Assembly (NCBI RefSeq): GCF_030651835.1
Contig: NZ_JAUSBX010000090.1
Location: forward strand, 62,001 to 126,000
Length of the DNA stretch: 64,000 nt
Direction of reading: 5' to 3'
Source: Methylicorpusculum sp.
Lineage (GTDB): Bacteria > Pseudomonadota > Gammaproteobacteria > Methylococcales > Methylomonadaceae
Below the pieces are notes generated by a model. The model saw only the letters and a list, made by a program, of their open reading frames with translations, made no database searches and had not been told where the DNA came from. This document shows, one piece after another, positions 56,269 to 64,000 of this stretch; the first letter of the stretch is position 1; every line of letters starts with the position of its first letter. The position numbers and the translations under genes are program-made.

Positions 56269-56571
56269 TCAGCCTCTTACCGGATTGCCTTGTTGATCAA
56301 AAGCCAGCACCGTGATTTCGTCATCCAATCCGGTGATTTTGGCTTCCTGTAGACCGCCACTCTCGTGATAACGGTAGCAATGCAGTAGTTCGACTTCGCC
56401 ATAAACAACTTTTTCGCAGCGGATCAGCCGTTCTTTTGCATCGAAATACCCTCGAAAAAAAGTATTACGGTTATCAAGTTCGCTATCAGATAGCTCATTT
56501 ACCAATTTTAAAGGTAATTTCATACCACTGTAGCTGACAAAATAACGGCAATCGCTTTTTTCAAGTTCCAT
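56269..56571 (-). CDS. DUF6156-like small protein
   Basis: About 100 aa from the ATG at 56571 (GGGA upstream). It contains CRYFVSYSGMKLPLKLVNEL, NRNTFFRGYFDAKERLIRCEKVVYGEVELLHCYRYHESGGLQEA, which fits my memory of DUF6156. Function unknown. An in-frame extension to 56685 would add 38 residues without family character. Beta-strand-rich, no membrane segment. Divergent from the AAA ATPase gene. Confidence 0.65.
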   Translation of the reverse strand: MELEKSDCRYFVSYSGMKLPLKLVNELSDSELDNRNTFFRGYFDAKERLIRCEKVVYGEVELLHCYRYHESGGLQEAKITGLDDEITVLAFDQQGNPVRG

Positions 56572-56824
56572 GTTAATCCCGGCTGTATTAATTAAAACCG
56601 AAGATTTAGCAAGGTTTGTGCCTTGAATAAAGAGCGCTTGAAGCCCTGTGTTGGTCAGCAAACTGATTGTTTCGCTGTGTCGCAATTCAATCTTTAGCTT
56701 CGCTCACTTGTTGCTTTTACAACAATTCACGTTAAGCAGAGACCTGGATTGCCTGAATAGATCAAGTCTCCGCTCATGGCTCTGATTTTGCTCGGTATTA
56801 GGTATTTCAATTGTTTGAGCCCAT

Positions 56825-58546
56825 ATGAAACTGCAGATAGAAAAACATCATCTTGAATTGTTGCTTGCCCTGCATCCTCGATTAGCAAGCCTGAACGAAC
56901 AATTGCGCTTCGGTAACAAGGTGCAGGTGTTATTCGATCAACTCAGCCCTGCTGAATTATCCAGTTTGTCTGAGATTTATCACCAAACTGGCGGGGCTTT
57001 TCTGCAACAGGCGGCGCTCCTGTCTACATTACAAAAAGTAGTGATGAATGACAGCTCACGCTATCACGCGGATCAGTTGGAAATGTTGCTACCTGATATC
57101 GCCCGCTATTTGCTGGACGATGCAATACGGGGCTGGATGTTTCAGGTACTGGGATCCGGCAGAACCTTGGCTTATTTGATAACCCGCATCGATTACACGC
57201 CGCCGGGAGAGGAAGAAGCCGGACGCATCCTGATAGAACTGAAAGCCAACAGCAAGGGAAAAATAAACATTGAATCACTGATCATTCGCAGCAAGGACCT
57301 GACTGAAAAAACTATCGCCGAAATTTTCATCAGCAAAGGTTATCTCAAAGAGACGCCGGAATTGATAGCCAGTTATGACGAAGCGGCTGGACGTTATTTT
57401 GATTGGCGCGCACGATACGGCGAGCAATTTTCCGGCTGGGGAACCGGACTTTATGCGGACGACCCTTCCGCCAGCCACCGCAATAACGATTGGACCCGCA
57501 AAAACACAGTCGTTTTGTCCTCAGCGGGCGGCGCATGCAGATTGGTCAATGATGAAAACATTCTCAGTGAACGCGCCTTGAGCCTGGATGCGTCAGGCGA
57601 CATACTCGGTAAATATCTGCGCAAAGCCGGTAAAAGCATGCGCTATGACAGTAAAGCAGAACAAGCGGTGGAAGCTTTCAAGGATGAAATCCCGGCGGGA
57701 CTGTTTACTGAATTGCCGATTCACGGCTATATCCTGATGTTTCATCTGGAGCTTCATCACCATGTCTGGGTTCATGTCGACGATATCCAGCCTTATCTCT
57801 ATCAGCCGGAACTGAAGCAGAAACTCATTCTGCCTCCCGAACAAACCGACTTGATCGATATTTTGACCGCCGAAATGGATATGCTGATGGACGATATCGT
57901 TGCCGGAAAATCCGGCGGCACCACTGTATTGTGCGCAGGACCTGCCGGTGTGGGAAAAACACTGACTGCAGAAGTTTACTCGGAGATAATCAAGCGCCCC
58001 CTGTACCGGGTCCATTCCGGACAATTGGGGTTGAACGTTGCTGAAATGGAGAAAACCCTGAAAGATATTCTGATCCGAGCCCAGCGCTGGGGCGCAGTCA
58101 TGCTGATCGACGAGGCAGATGTCTATATCAAGCGGCGCAATGACAATTTAGCTTCAAACGCGGTAGTCGGCGTATTTTTGCGGGTTTTGGAATATTTCAA
58201 CGGCTTGCTGTTTCTCACGACCAACCGGGTCGATGACATCGACGAAGCCATCATTTCCCGCTGCATTGCGATGATTCGCTATCACGCGCCGAATAACGCC
58301 GATCGCCGAAAAATCTGGCAGGTCATGACTGCACAGTTTTCTTTACCAATAAACGATGATTTGATTGCCGAACTGGCTGAACTGTTTCCCGGAGCGACCG
58401 GGCGGGATATCAAAGGATTGACCAAATTGGTCGCCAAATTCTGTCAGCAAAAACAGTTACCGCCGAATTTGGAGGTCTTCAAACGCTGTTCGGTGTTCCG
58501 AGGTCTGGAAATGGTGGAAATAGCAGAAAGCAACAACTACACCTAA
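56825..58546 (+). CDS. AAA family ATPase with a long unique N-terminal region
   Basis: 573 aa. Residues 1-340 are an uncharacterised region (RYFDWRARYGEQFSGWGTGLY near 190-210; GYILMFHLELHHHVWVHVDDIQPYLY near 301-326). Residues 341-560 are a AAA module: Walker A GPAGVGKT (372-379), Walker B MLIDEAD (426-432), sensor FLTTNRVDDIDEAIISRC, and arginine-rich C-terminal lid (GATGRDIKGLTKLV). It resembles BCS1/CDC48-like single-AAA remodelers. Substrate unknown; no protease or adaptor lies next to it. Probably cytosolic. Confidence 0.85.
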   Translation: MKLQIEKHHLELLLALHPRLASLNEQLRFGNKVQVLFDQLSPAELSSLSEIYHQTGGAFLQQAALLSTLQKVVMNDSSRYHADQLEMLLPDIARYLLDDAIRGWMFQVLGSGRTLAYLITRIDYTPPGEEEAGRILIELKANSKGKINIESLIIRSKDLTEKTIAEIFISKGYLKETPELIASYDEAAGRYFDWRARYGEQFSGWGTGLYADDPSASHRNNDWTRKNTVVLSSAGGACRLVNDENILSERALSLDASGDILGKYLRKAGKSMRYDSKAEQAVEAFKDEIPAGLFTELPIHGYILMFHLELHHHVWVHVDDIQPYLYQPELKQKLILPPEQTDLIDILTAEMDMLMDDIVAGKSGGTTVLCAGPAGVGKTLTAEVYSEIIKRPLYRVHSGQLGLNVAEMEKTLKDILIRAQRWGAVMLIDEADVYIKRRNDNLASNAVVGVFLRVLEYFNGLLFLTTNRVDDIDEAIISRCIAMIRYHAPNNADRRKIWQVMTAQFSLPINDDLIAELAELFPGATGRDIKGLTKLVAKFCQQKQLPPNLEVFKRCSVFRGLEMVEIAESNNYT

Positions 58547-58923
58547 TCTGATCGAAAAAACGTCTAGCTCCAGATCGGGCGGTGTGTGTTTGGCGAGGAT
58601 GTCGGCCGCCTGAATAGTTCCGCCTTGACTGGCTTTAAGGCGGTCATTGACCGACACATCCCGCAACTTTAGCAAAGTCGACCGTTTTTTCAGTATGAAA
58701 GGAAGCAATCAGAGGCTTATTCAGATCCTGTGATATTGAAACTTCAACCTCTAAAATACATTGTTGCAACCACAACAAAATCAACCATTTCAGATGAAAA
58801 ATGACAGTTTTCATCCTAAAGCCTGTGCTATTAATCAATTGATTTAAATAATAAAAACTATATTTCGGCGACTTGGTAACAATTTTGCTTATCTGTGTGT
58901 ACTTATTAATCACGGAGTAATTC
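58547..58923. other. Gap between the AAA ATPase and Nif11-type genes
   Basis: About 375 bases. The left two thirds hold the possible minus-strand gene remnant. The last 100 bases are AT-rich and should contain the promoter of the Nif11-type gene. Confidence 0.45.
58550..58814 (-). pseudogene. Possible frameshifted gene remnant
   Basis: On the minus strand a frame starting MKTVIFHLKWLILLWLQQC and running to VEVSISQDLNKPLIASFHTEKTVDFAKV stops soon after, while the next frame reads on with LRDVSVNDRLKASQGGTI and QAADILAKHTPPDLELDVF. Both halves look protein-like and would join by one frameshift near 58676-58686. No family recognised, so this may be chance. Confidence 0.3.
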
Positions 58924-59142
58924 ATGTCGACCAAGATAATTAAAGATTTTTCTGACAAAGCCAAAACCGAACCTGAGCTTAAAGAGAAATTAAAAGCGTG
59001 TTTAAAAATCAAGGAATTAATCACGCTGGCCAAGGAATACGGCTACGAAATAGATGAAGTTGGGCTTTACCCGCCTAATGAACCTCAATTCACTGAGGAG
59101 CAACTCTCTGAAAAAATGGCTAAAGCACTACTGAGAGTTTAA
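58924..59142 (+). CDS. Nif11-like leader-peptide family protein (orphan)
   Basis: 72 aa: the pattern IKDFSDKAKTEPELKEKLKAC, then ELITLAKEYGYEIDEVGLYPP matches the Nif11 domain (LkekLkxa...lvxiAkexGyxf). GGAG lies eight bases before the ATG. Nif11 domains occur as leader peptides of lanthipeptide/RiPP precursors and also as small proteins of nitrogen-fixers. Here there is no GG cleavage site, no Cys-rich core, and no modification or export enzyme nearby, so it may be a stand-alone regulatory protein. Confidence 0.78.
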   Translation: MSTKIIKDFSDKAKTEPELKEKLKACLKIKELITLAKEYGYEIDEVGLYPPNEPQFTEEQLSEKMAKALLRV

Positions 59143-59203
59143 TTTTAGCCTTAAGCGGCCTCCGTCAGGATTATGAGGGAAGCCGCTGCAGCCCATTATC
59201 CGG

Positions 59204-59773
59204 CTAGCGATAAATAGCGTGAATGACTGACGTAGTGTAGCGTGAAACTTTAAGCGAATCGGACCAGTAATGAGCGGATAACCCGGCTTTTTGTTTCAAG
59301 TGTTTTAAAAAATCGAGGGGGCGGGATAAGCTCTCCCAGACCGAAGGCAAAAAAGTTCCGCGATGGCTGCCATCTTCAAGGATCAAGCCATCGATACCCG
59401 GCCGGAGCTGAGCGAGTAAATCCTGTTCAGATGAAAATACCATCGGCTCGGGAGCGCTGAGTATAGAAATATGAAGTTCCAGACCATCAAGCTCCGTCTC
59501 AGAAAGCGGCGCAAAGCGATGGTCTCTGAATGCTGCAGCAAAAGCATTTTCGGCGACATCCTGAACCAAAGGCCTGACGGCTTGCAGCATACCAATACAG
59601 CCACGTAGTTCATGATGACGCTCCAGAGTCACAAACGTTGCCGCCATCTCCTGCAATTGCGGCGGATAGTCAGACAAAATAACCGGCAAGGCGCGACCGG
59701 TCTTAAACCCATACGCGATAGAGGCTCTGGCAACACTGATCAAACGCTGTTGGTGAGCTTCAATTAACCACAT
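59204..59773 (-). CDS. AmmeMemoRadiSam system protein A (AMMECR1)
   Basis: About 189 aa. AMMECR1 hallmark LRGCIGMLQAVRPLVQDVAENAFAAAFRDHRFAPL and ISILSAPEPM are clear, with GIDGLILEDGSHRGTFLPSVWE. Members co-occur with a MEMO1 protein and a radical SAM enzyme; the reaction is not known. The start is ATG 59773 (or GTG 59779); it overlaps the MEMO gene by 14-20 bases, so the two are translated together. Confidence 0.92.
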   Translation of the reverse strand: MWLIEAHQQRLISVARASIAYGFKTGRALPVILSDYPPQLQEMAATFVTLERHHELRGCIGMLQAVRPLVQDVAENAFAAAFRDHRFAPLSETELDGLELHISILSAPEPMVFSSEQDLLAQLRPGIDGLILEDGSHRGTFLPSVWESLSRPLDFLKHLKQKAGLSAHYWSDSLKVSRYTTSVIHAIYR

Positions 59774-60542
59774 AAGCACCGTACCCTACCACACGGCGTT
59801 TATCGCCCGCCGTATCACCGGAGTTACGCAAATCGATGGTTTTTATCGTGAAGGATTTATCCCTCAACAGTTTCAATAATCCCGCCACGGGAGCCCTGCC
59901 GCACGCAGAATCATAAGTCAAATGCTCGTAATCCAGATTTTCAATCAAGTGACTGGTGTTTTGATCCAGTTTCTTTGCGCTGGCGTAATCATGGTAATGA
60001 CTTAGATCGGAACTGATGACAATCAATGTTTCATTCCCGCCCCATAAAGCGTCCAGCACTTGACTGACTTGCCCCGGCGAGGCCTCACCCACGACCAATG
60101 GCACCAAATTAAACGCTCCCAACGTGCGTTGTAAAAAGGGCAAATGCACTTCCAGGCTATGCTCCAGGACATGGGCATGATCTAAACACGTCACAAAAGG
60201 AAATTGCAAGAGTGACTGAACCGCATCGCAATCAACAGGCACACCGCCTAGCGGCGTTGTAAACGTAACTGCGCTGCTCGCGGCCAGACCTTGAAACGCA
60301 ACCCGGTGCGATGGCCCCAATAAAACTACTCGATCAATATGAGAATCTGATGATTTAATCAAGCGGTAAGCACTGGCGGCAATCGGCCCCGAATAAATAT
60401 AACCGGCATGAGGCACAATAATTGCTTTGGGGGTAGGCTCATCGACCTTCGCGCTTGCCAGTAAGTCATCAACCATGGTTTGCAGTTCCTGCGAATCAGC
60501 AGGATAAAACGCGCCTGCAACAGCGGGCATTCTGTTCATCAT
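59760..60542 (-). CDS. AmmeMemoRadiSam system protein B (MEMO1)
   Basis: About 260 aa. The MEMO family pattern is clear: PAVAGAFYPADSQEL, PKAIIVPHAGYIYSGPIAASAYR, VLLGPSHRV, ALEHSLEVHLPFLQ-like VLEHSLEVHLPFLQ, VISSDLSHYHDYASAKKLD, with histidines that bind a metal in relatives. Its fold resembles extradiol dioxygenases. It is the middle member of the conserved trio and divergent from the radical SAM gene. Confidence 0.93.
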   Translation of the reverse strand: MMNRMPAVAGAFYPADSQELQTMVDDLLASAKVDEPTPKAIIVPHAGYIYSGPIAASAYRLIKSSDSHIDRVVLLGPSHRVAFQGLAASSAVTFTTPLGGVPVDCDAVQSLLQFPFVTCLDHAHVLEHSLEVHLPFLQRTLGAFNLVPLVVGEASPGQVSQVLDALWGGNETLIVISSDLSHYHDYASAKKLDQNTSHLIENLDYEHLTYDSACGRAPVAGLLKLLRDKSFTIKTIDLRNSGDTAGDKRRVVGYGAYVVN

Positions 60543-60670
60543 AAGCAAAATCCTGTATAACTTTTACAGAGAAAAATGGATAGAAAAGCGCTTCCCATTT
60601 AACATTACCGAGTTATTCCACTTAACTTCAAAGACTTTTATTTTAGTAAAGTGTTCCGGGAGTAAAGACA

Positions 60671-61759
60671 ATGACTACCTTTATCACACAGGACACAGTA
60701 ACAACAAAATACTGGCACACCTTAGAGGATGGCCGTATTCAATGCGATCTTTGCCCGCGTTTCTGCAAATTACACGAAGGCCAGCGTGGTCTGTGTTTTA
60801 TCAGGAAAAACCTGAACCATCAGGTTGTCATGACCAGCTACGGGCGTTCCAGCGGGTTTGCTGTTGACCCTATCGAAAAAAAACCGCTCAATCATTTTCT
60901 ACCCGGCACGCCTATTTTGTCGTTCGGCACCGCAGGCTGCAATCTGGCGTGCAAATTCTGCCAAAACTGGGATATCAGCAAATCAAGGGAAATGGATGCC
61001 TTGATGAGCATGGCTTCTCCCGAGGCCATTGCCAAAGCGGCCATCGCTCATAACTGCGCCAGTGTGGCTTATACCTATAACGATCCCGTGATCTTCCATG
61101 AGTATGCGATAGATACCGCCAAGGCTTGCCGTGAATTAGGTATTAAATCGGTCGCCGTGACGGCGGGTTATGTCTGCCCCGAACCTCGCGCTGAATTTTA
61201 TCAATGGATGGATGCCGCCAACATCGACTTAAAAGCGTTTTCTGAAAGCTTTTATCACACGATCACCGGCAGTCATCTGGATGCCGTCCTGGATACGCTG
61301 AAATATCTGAAACACGAAACCTCAGTCTGGATTGAACTCACCACCTTGCTGATTCCCGGTAAAAATGATTCAGAAGCCGAACTGGAAGCAATGACCCAAT
61401 GGGTAGTTGAGCATTTAGGCCCCGAAGTCCCCATGCATTTTACTGCATTTCATCCCGATTGGAAAATGAGGGATACCCCGCATACGCCGAAAGATACGTT
61501 GCTAATGGCGCGTAATATCGCGATAAAAAACGGCGTTCGTTATGCCTATGTCGGCAATGTCCATAACAAAACCGGACAAAGCACTTATTGTCATCAGTGC
61601 GGGAGCATGCTGATTGGCCGGGATGGCTATATTTTATCGGACTGGCATCTTGATGAATCAGGTCATTGCCGTACCTGTGGCACGCGCTGCGCCGGAGTAT
61701 TTGATACGCAACCCGGCCAATGGGGTGCGCGGCGACAGTCAGTTCGTATAAGAGGTTAA
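60671..61759 (+). CDS. amrS: AmmeMemoRadiSam system radical SAM enzyme
   Basis: 362 aa. An N-terminal Cys cluster (CDLCPRFCKLHEGQRGLCFIR), the [4Fe-4S]-SAM motif CNLACKFCQNW, then a barrel with YTYNDPVIFHEYA and SVAVTAGYVCPEPR. A C-terminal zinc-ribbon-like part carries CHQCG and CRTCGTRC. It resembles PflA-type activases. With the divergent AMMECR1 and MEMO1 genes it completes the system, whose substrate is unknown. Strong ribosome site GGGAG. Confidence 0.94.
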   Translation: MTTFITQDTVTTKYWHTLEDGRIQCDLCPRFCKLHEGQRGLCFIRKNLNHQVVMTSYGRSSGFAVDPIEKKPLNHFLPGTPILSFGTAGCNLACKFCQNWDISKSREMDALMSMASPEAIAKAAIAHNCASVAYTYNDPVIFHEYAIDTAKACRELGIKSVAVTAGYVCPEPRAEFYQWMDAANIDLKAFSESFYHTITGSHLDAVLDTLKYLKHETSVWIELTTLLIPGKNDSEAELEAMTQWVVEHLGPEVPMHFTAFHPDWKMRDTPHTPKDTLLMARNIAIKNGVRYAYVGNVHNKTGQSTYCHQCGSMLIGRDGYILSDWHLDESGHCRTCGTRCAGVFDTQPGQWGARRQSVRIRG

Positions 61760-61886
61760 CCTGGAAAAATTATTTGACCGACGAAAAAAGTACTTTTTCA
61801 ACAAGATAATCAATCGCATATCATCCAGGCCAAAGCCGCGAACCACACTAAAGATCAACCATATCGGGCATCGACTCATTTCAGAT

Positions 61887-62453
61887 TTATGCACGCGACA
61901 TGAATTTCCCGGTCAGCGTATTGATTTTGATCAACTCACCCGTTTTTAGATATTCAGGCACTTGCACCTCAATGCCGGTGGTCAGTCTGGCGGGTTTGGT
62001 GCGACCTGTTGCCGTTGCACCTTTGATTTCCGGGGCGGTTTCGACAATTTCCAAGGCCACAACAGCGGGCAACTCAATGCCTAAAATTTCGTCATCGACC
62101 AACAAGGCGGCAATATCTTCCAATCCTTCCGTCAAATAACCTATTTCATCTTCCAAATCATCAGCGCCCAGTGTGTATTGGGTGTAATCCTCCATATTCA
62201 TGAATATGTAATTACCGCTATCAACATAAGAAAACTGGACTTTGACTCTGACAAAGTCGGCATCTTTGAAATAGTCATCCCCTTTTAAGGATTCATCCAG
62301 CTTTTGTCCGGTTTTGAGATTATTGAACCGTACCTTGTACAACGTCGATGCGCCTCTTGAAGACGGGCTGCGCACTTCAACCTGCTTGACTACATGAGGA
62401 ACCCCATTGATATCAACCACCATACCTTTCTTTAAATCACCTGCTTTTGCCAC
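61887..62453 (-). CDS. efpL: Elongation factor P-like protein EfpL/YeiP
   Basis: 188 aa, three OB/KOW domains. The loop corresponding to the EF-P modification site reads SPSSRGASTLYKVRFNNL, with Arg at the tip (YeiP type), instead of the Lys modified in EF-P. The C-terminal domain has TGIEVQVPEYLKTGELIKINTLTGKFMSRA. EfpL helps ribosomes through difficult, proline-containing motifs without the EF-P modification. Confidence 0.92.
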   Translation of the reverse strand: MAKAGDLKKGMVVDINGVPHVVKQVEVRSPSSRGASTLYKVRFNNLKTGQKLDESLKGDDYFKDADFVRVKVQFSYVDSGNYIFMNMEDYTQYTLGADDLEDEIGYLTEGLEDIAALLVDDEILGIELPAVVALEIVETAPEIKGATATGRTKPARLTTGIEVQVPEYLKTGELIKINTLTGKFMSRA

Positions 62454-62785
62454 GCAAAACTCCTGAAAATATTAAACCCATGAAACGCTATTCTTAAAAA
62501 AGGCACTGATCACGTTAATGCTAGAAAGCATATTAAAGCCGTCATTCCGGCATGAATTGCCGGAGCCGTTAGACCGAGGAAGATCGATGTCACACCGATG
62601 TGAAAGTCCAATGCCATACATGGCTTCTGAACCCCGGCAATCCATGCCGGGGCGACGCCAGCTATTAACGTGAGCAGAGCCTAAAAAACCCTGCTAGTAA
62701 ACGGGTAATCATCGATTTTGACCATTGCAATTTTGTTCAAATAAAGCGCACGCGACAAATTCGCCTTCACCCAATCGGTCAATAC
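62454..62785. other. Non-coding gap with paired palindromic repeats
   Basis: About 330 bases between efpL and the glutathione peroxidase gene. It contains the inverted repeat pair at 62541-62655; otherwise no gene or promoter was recognised. Confidence 0.5.
62541..62655. repeat. Inverted pair of palindromic repeats (BIME-like)
   Basis: Unit 1: GTCATTCCGGCATGAATTGCC starting at 62541 (hairpin CCGGCA/TGCCGG, 62547-62563). Unit 2: CCCCGGCA/TGCCGGGG hairpin (62632-62652) followed by CGAC. Unit 2 is the reverse complement of the same repeat, so the two face each other. It lies between two minus-strand genes. Confidence 0.65.
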
Positions 62786-63322
62786 CTACTGTTGCAACAA
62801 AACCTTAATTTTAGCTTCCATAGCCTCTGGTTCAACGGACGAAGCAAAGGCTTCCACGTTAAGACCTTTCCGGTCAATCAGGTACTTATAAAAGTTCCAT
62901 TCCGGCGCAGTTCCTGTCAATTGGGCCAATTTCCTGAATAAAGCATTCGCCTCATTGCCTTTAACACGACTTTCCGCAAATACCGGAAAAGTCACACCGT
63001 AATTGATGTAACAGACATTCGCGGTTTTTTCCTCGTCTTTGAATTCTTGATTAAAGTCGTTTGATGGAAAACCCAATATCACCAGACCTTGATCCTTATA
63101 TTTTTGGTACAGCGTTTCCAATGATTTAAATTGAGGGGTATACCCGCAATTACTGGCCGTATTGACCGCTAAAATGACCTTTCCTTGAAAGGCCTGACAG
63201 AGCTCCAGCGTTTCGCTGGATCTTAATTTTCGCATTGAAAAATCAAGTAAATCAGAACATTCTTCCGCCATAACCGGACCATTAATACAACTCAACAAGA
63301 GTAACAAGGCTAACTTTCTCAA
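62786..63322 (-). CDS. Secreted glutathione-peroxidase-like protein
   Basis: About 178 aa with signal peptide (LRKLALLLLLSCINGPVMA). The Gpx fold is clear: FQGKVILAVNTASNCGYTPQFKSLETLYQKYKDQGLVILGFPSNDFNQEF (nucleophile Cys in SNCGY, no selenocysteine) and WNFYKYLIDRKG. Many bacterial forms use thioredoxin. I choose the TTG at 63322 because GGAG lies nine bases upstream and it gives a clean signal peptide. It starts one base after the upstream gene's stop, so the two are coupled. Confidence 0.88.
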   Translation of the reverse strand: MRKLALLLLLSCINGPVMAEECSDLLDFSMRKLRSSETLELCQAFQGKVILAVNTASNCGYTPQFKSLETLYQKYKDQGLVILGFPSNDFNQEFKDEEKTANVCYINYGVTFPVFAESRVKGNEANALFRKLAQLTGTAPEWNFYKYLIDRKGLNVEAFASSVEPEAMEAKIKVLLQQ

Positions 63323-63323
63323 T

Positions 63324-63590
63324 TTAATTGCTCCAACCCAAATGTTTATCAACCCAACGCAGACTCAACCAATACCAAAAAGTCATTGGGAGCATCATGG
63401 CAACCCAGCTCCAATCATCAATCAAAAATAATAACTTGACCCACTCGACTTCATGGAACCACTCCACCCAAGGTACACAATACAAACTAAAAAGCAAAGA
63501 ACTCCAAACTAAAATTAAAGCGCCTTTACGGGTTTCAATACTTGAGAAGGCCAAAAACACCCAAAGCGGGGTTTTGTCGGTTTTTTGCAT
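63324..63590 (-). CDS. Small two-helix membrane protein
   Basis: 88 aa, not recognised. Two hydrophobic helices (ALILVWSSLLFSLYCVPWV and WVAMMLPMTFWYWLSL). Ribosome site GGAG before the ATG. It ends one base before the glutathione peroxidase start; the pair looks like one operon. Tryptophan-rich. Confidence 0.7.
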   Translation of the reverse strand: MQKTDKTPLWVFLAFSSIETRKGALILVWSSLLFSLYCVPWVEWFHEVEWVKLLFLIDDWSWVAMMLPMTFWYWLSLRWVDKHLGWSN

Positions 63591-63737
63591 TATTATTTCT
63601 CCGTTTCGTTACTTTAAGATACCGACCCAAGCGGCCATTGATGAGTATTTTTATCTTTGCTACTTGCACATTTAAACTACTGCGACTATATAAGCTATTT
63701 TTGCAATTTACTCCATAAATAACAATAAGAGAGAAGC

Positions 63738-64000
63738 ATGGATTCCGAAAGACGCAGCCATAGACGCATAAAACCAAAAGGATTGAGCGCCGATATTATT
63801 ATTGCCCGGACTAACGATCAGGAACTGCCCTTAAATGGCGATATTCTGGATATCAGTTACAGCGGTATAAGAATCAAGTTAAGTAAACCATTAGCGTCCA
63901 ATATTGAAGGCAAAGTAAAAATCACAATGACCTTACCGGAATCGGGGACTCCTTTTATTGTCCACGGCACGCTCAAACATCAATTTAATGACGATGAATG
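63738..64000 (+). CDS. PilZ-domain protein, partial (C-terminus off the window)
   Basis: The first 87 residues: MDSERRSHRRIKPKGLSAD, then GDILDISYSGIRIKLSKPL. The RRxxR-type N-terminus and (D/N)xSxxG motif are the c-di-GMP-binding elements of PilZ domains. Short PilZ proteins act as c-di-GMP effectors. The ATG at 63738 has GAGAAG upstream. The frame is open to the edge. Confidence 0.85.
   Translation, partial: MDSERRSHRRIKPKGLSADIIIARTNDQELPLNGDILDISYSGIRIKLSKPLASNIEGKVKITMTLPESGTPFIVHGTLKHQFNDDE

Noticed and set aside
58592-58606. GAGGATGTCGGC, identical to a 12-base piece of the MITE
   Set aside because: No further similarity on either side; a chance match within other sequence.
58644-59033. 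129-codon minus-strand frame overlapping the Nif11-type gene
   Set aside because: The half opposite the Nif11 gene is only its antisense; the remaining part is described as a possible remnant.
1-64000. tRNA, rRNA, CRISPR or prophage signals
   Set aside because: None recognised on either strand; no direct-repeat arrays, no integrase or phage genes, and no tRNA-like cloverleaf in the gaps.

Overview
The window looks like chromosome from a Gammaproteobacterium, most likely a methanotroph-type Methylococcales (Methylobacter/Methylomonas-like). This is inferred from gene content: a maf-rng-yhdP-tldD block as in enterics, EfpL/YeiP, RseC, PEP-CTERM proteins with a TIGR04073-type exosortase-associated protein, a MauG-like di-heme peroxidase, and RegBA. 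No methane or methanol oxidation gene lies here, so the genus is not proven. I see no rRNA, tRNA, CRISPR array, prophage or complete transposase-bearing insertion sequence.

Layout. 1-10.7 kb (minus): pmbA (partial), tldD, a BamC-like lipoprotein, a nitrilase-family amidase, yhdP, rng, maf and rlmH, a housekeeping envelope/RNA block. 10.9-16.3 kb (plus): an unknown bitopic protein, two tandem PEP-CTERM proteins behind a candidate sigma-54 promoter, and an unusual pair of a membrane coiled-coil protein and a soluble coiled-coil protein. 16.5-20.6 kb: a GH17-GT2 beta-glucan synthase and an OpgC-type acyltransferase, probably a periplasmic glucan locus. 20.7-27.3 kb: rhomboid protease, an FtsH paralogue, PBP7, a solitary lpxD and a Nudix hydrolase. 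27.5-34.4 kb: envelope and periplasmic proteins (TIGR04073, OmpA-like, DUF1264, di-heme peroxidase, cytochrome c, alpha-carbonic anhydrase, DUF2490) plus a DUF523-DUF1722 protein that has lost Fe-S ligands.

34.6-49.2 kb: a histidine kinase with an ethylene-receptor-like copper-binding membrane domain and its response regulator; an ABC ATPase and adaptor without permease; NADP-isocitrate dehydrogenase; trpDC on minus and trpEG on plus, separated by a thioredoxin-CcdA fusion, an OmpR-type two-component system and an FAH-family enzyme. 49.3-58.6 kb: a free-standing M41-like peptidase, msrA, regBA, a membrane protein with a c-type heme motif, rseC, a GNAT enzyme, a DUF6156-like protein and an AAA ATPase. 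58.9-64 kb: an orphan Nif11-type peptide, the complete AmmeMemoRadiSam trio, efpL, a secreted glutathione peroxidase, and the start of a PilZ protein.

The clearest non-genic discovery is a miniature inverted-repeat element. Three copies of 164-165 bp (13349, 25392, 42379) share 12-bp terminal inverted repeats, a long internal palindrome and 9-bp target duplications. A decayed reversed end lies at 21673. All three full copies sit in the same orientation, upstream of plus-strand genes. The most interesting proteins are the ethylene-receptor-like sensor, RegBA with a candidate upstream operator, the coiled-coil pair, the M41-like peptidase without an ATPase, and the Nif11 peptide.
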